A stretch of DNA of 64,000 bases, taken from contig OY755242.1 of assembly GCA_963576725.1 (NCBI GenBank), positions 4,283,093-4,347,092 on the forward strand. The letters run 5' to 3'. Positions 62,372-64,000 of this stretch are shown one piece after another (the first letter of the stretch is position 1; each line of letters begins with the position of its first letter). The translations under genes and the position numbers were made by a program. A model generated the notes under the pieces. That model saw nothing but the letters and a program-made list of their open reading frames with translations, made no database searches and was not told the origin of the DNA. This DNA comes from Azorinus chamasolen. Its lineage: Eukaryota > Mollusca > Bivalvia > Cardiida > Solecurtidae.

Positions 62372-62467
62372 GTAAGATTATCATATGCATGCACTTTAAT
62401 GTCACGTATATTAATGGACTTCATTCAACCGGTGACAACAGAGTAATAATAAACTCAATAACACTTT

Positions 62468-62645
62468 ACCCTCTGAAAATTGACATATAAGAAATAATGA
62501 TATGAATATTTATTAGCGTATCATTTTTAATGACATAATGTAACAGTTATATACAGAACCAGATCTATGAAGTTGCATGAGGGAACATAGCAGACCCTGA
62601 TCATACTGCTTCTATAGGAGCCATCTGATCTGGGTCTACTCTGCA
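62468..62645 (+). mobile_element. A-family MITE, right end lost
   Basis: ACCCTCTGAAAATTGACA, hairpin at 62597-62645. Confidence 0.65.
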
Positions 62646-62689
62646 GAGATGCTTCCCATATAGTGATGCCTTATGACATGTTTGCCAAC

Positions 62690-62835
62690 AGACCTAGAGT
62701 AGACCCAGATTAGATGGGTCCTGTACATGTAGTAGCCATCTGATCAGTATCTGCTCTTGATCTGTTTTCTTGAAAAAAATATAGATATGATTTTACAGTT
62801 TATGTCATAGTTAAATCTTTGATAAAGGGTTACCC
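62690..62835 (-). mobile_element. A-family fragment
   Basis: GAGTAGACCCAGATTAGATG, arms separated by a TGTACATGTAG insertion; distal GATAAAGGGTTA. Confidence 0.6.
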
Positions 62836-62907
62836 TGCTTTTGAGTGTCATTGGACTGGTATTTACAAACAGCTTGGAATAAATCTTACCTACAACCCGA
62901 GCTCCAG

Positions 62908-63070
62908 ATAGGATGCGGAAATTTAAACACTTCCAAAAATGAATTCCTTATTTTTCCACTTAACCCTATTTTGTGACCACTCTTTAGAAGAGATGATTCC
63001 AAAGAGTGGTCACAACATAGGGTTTGGTGGAGAAATGACGATTTTAGTATGCACCTGTTGCTCTACCTGC
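62908..63070. mobile_element. E-family foldback copy
   Basis: GAGCTCCAGATAGGATGC; arms GTGACCACTCTTTAGA / CCAAAGAGTGGTCAC; CACCTGTTGCTCT end. Confidence 0.78.
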
Positions 63071-63384
63071 AACAATTTCAAAAATGATTTTTTCGTCCAT
63101 TTCGCTTCAATGACACAGAGTTTTTATCATGATGAGAGACCATGTTTCTGTGTGTCTCATTTGGATCCAAACTGTATTGATAGGTTATCACAAATTTATT
63201 GCTACTTTGGAGAGAGCTAACTTAATAATATTCCTTTGAGTAGAATGGGGGTGAGCTGGGGCGGGGCTGGGTTGGGCTTTAGGGGAGAGACTTACCTCTG
63301 ATGTTACCGGTGATGTGGAGTCAATCCTTCCTAATACACGTTGTATTTTGTATATTGTACACAGTGTACAGACACAGCAGAGGT

Positions 63385-63562
63385 CCGGATAAAATGCGTA
63401 AATTAAAACACTTTCAAGATTAACTCCTTTGTTTCTCCACCAAACCTATGTTGTGACCCATAACCTCTTCGAGAAGATTCTAAAGAGTGGTCGCAACATA
63501 AGGTTTGGTGAAGAAATAACGATTTCAGTTTTTTGAATACACGTTTTTATCTATTGCTCTGC
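63385..63562. mobile_element. E-family foldback copy
   Basis: GTCCGGATAAAATGCGTAAA; CTCCACCAAACCTATGTTG; CGCAACATAAGGTTTGGTG; ATCTATTGCTCTG end. Confidence 0.76.
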
Positions 63563-63786
63563 AAACCCTATGTAATCGCAGTTAATTGCTATTCAGAGGA
63601 CCTAGTGGACAATAATTATAACCTGGTAACCTTCTCTGGCAAGGTCAGTTCATGAACATTTGGCAAATAGTTTGGATCCAGATAAGACTTAGATGTCAAG
63701 AAACTTCTCATCTAATCAGGTTCCAAAGCATTTGGCACTTTGATCATGCTCCAATGGAGATATGGTTGACAACTCCAGTTTGAAAG

Positions 63787-63912
63787 TTTAACCCTTCGCT
63801 TGCTGTTCACGTCAATATACCTACCTGTAAATAGTGAAGACCCAGATGAGACAGCTCCTGCAGGAGCTGTCTCATCAGGGTCTGCACTATTTACAAATTG
63901 AGTGTGCAACCA
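63787..63912. mobile_element. H-family foldback (exemplar)
   Basis: TTAACCCTTCGCTTGC start; near-perfect hairpin TGTAAATAGTGAAGACCC / GGGTCTGCACTATTTACA; apex CTCCTGCAGGAG at 63855-63866. Confidence 0.72.
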
Positions 63913-64000
63913 TTGTGCACTCCACAGCAGTGATTGCACAGCGAAATACTTGCAGACAGTGAAGATATATGTAATTATACAACAGGGCATGAGTAAAGAT

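Noticed and set aside
54410..61704. CRISPR-like look of regularly spaced repeats
   Set aside because: Units are ~155 bp and contiguous without unique spacers, the setting is a spliced animal gene, and no cas genes exist.

Overview
The window is AT-rich, intron-dominated animal DNA. It carries one recognisable protein-coding gene on the + strand. Fifteen well-supported short exons, with GT/AG borders and matching phases, are spread over about 59 kb (3508-62371). They encode the PH domain, the RhoGAP domain and the start of the Ser/Asn-rich linker of a GRAF-family Rho GTPase-activating protein (ARHGAP26/10/42/OPHN1 group). The BAR domain should lie 5' of the window and the SH3 domain 3' of it. 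Three possible in-frame microexons are noted (1910, 37784, 42622). The repeat types (tandem-core elements of about 155-180 bp with hairpin ends, Cgtccgtc-type microsatellite leaders, dense foldback MITEs) suggest a mollusc, most likely a bivalve. That is inference; nothing in the window names the species.

Almost all intron sequence is mobile DNA. The main classes are: (A, B, C) piggyBac-type foldback MITEs of about 220-250 bp that start and end with TTAA and CCC-type termini; (D) foldback elements of about 200 bp with TA target duplications and CAGTAAAACC-type ends (Tc1/mariner-pogo type); (E) foldbacks of about 190 bp built on a CACCAAACCCTATGTTGTG arm; (H) a minor foldback; larger TIR elements (three hAT-type with 8-bp duplications, several TA-type of 0.85-1.1 kb, one Harbinger-type MITE); tandem-core Helitron/Helentron-like elements; and minisatellites. 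Families A, B, C, D and H differ in ends, arms and target site, yet share the same palindromic apex CTCCTNNAGGAG.

Layout: 1-3.5 kb, MITEs and a possible 30-nt exon; 3.5-9.6 kb, PH-domain exons; 9.7-11.7 kb, a TA-type element and a hAT element; 11.9-23.1 kb, RhoGAP exons among MITEs, a 2-kb inverted-repeat compound, a nested hAT and two minisatellites; 23.2-27.5 kb, nested elements; 27.6-33.5 kb, linker exons; 33.5-57.2 kb, a giant intron. That intron holds a 9,369-bp insertion (47560-56928) with 12-bp TIRs, a GA duplication and dense arrays of a TCCNNNNGGA motif just inside each end. The insertion sits in the hairpin of a B-family MITE. Inside it are inverted tandem arrays flanking a possible small two-exon minus-strand gene. 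57.2-64 kb holds the last two visible exons and another complete tandem-core element.

No tRNA, rRNA, CRISPR array or prokaryotic-type operon was seen. All calls were made by eye without database search. Repeat boundaries are good to a few bases where TSD or TTAA/TA sites are stated and approximate elsewhere.
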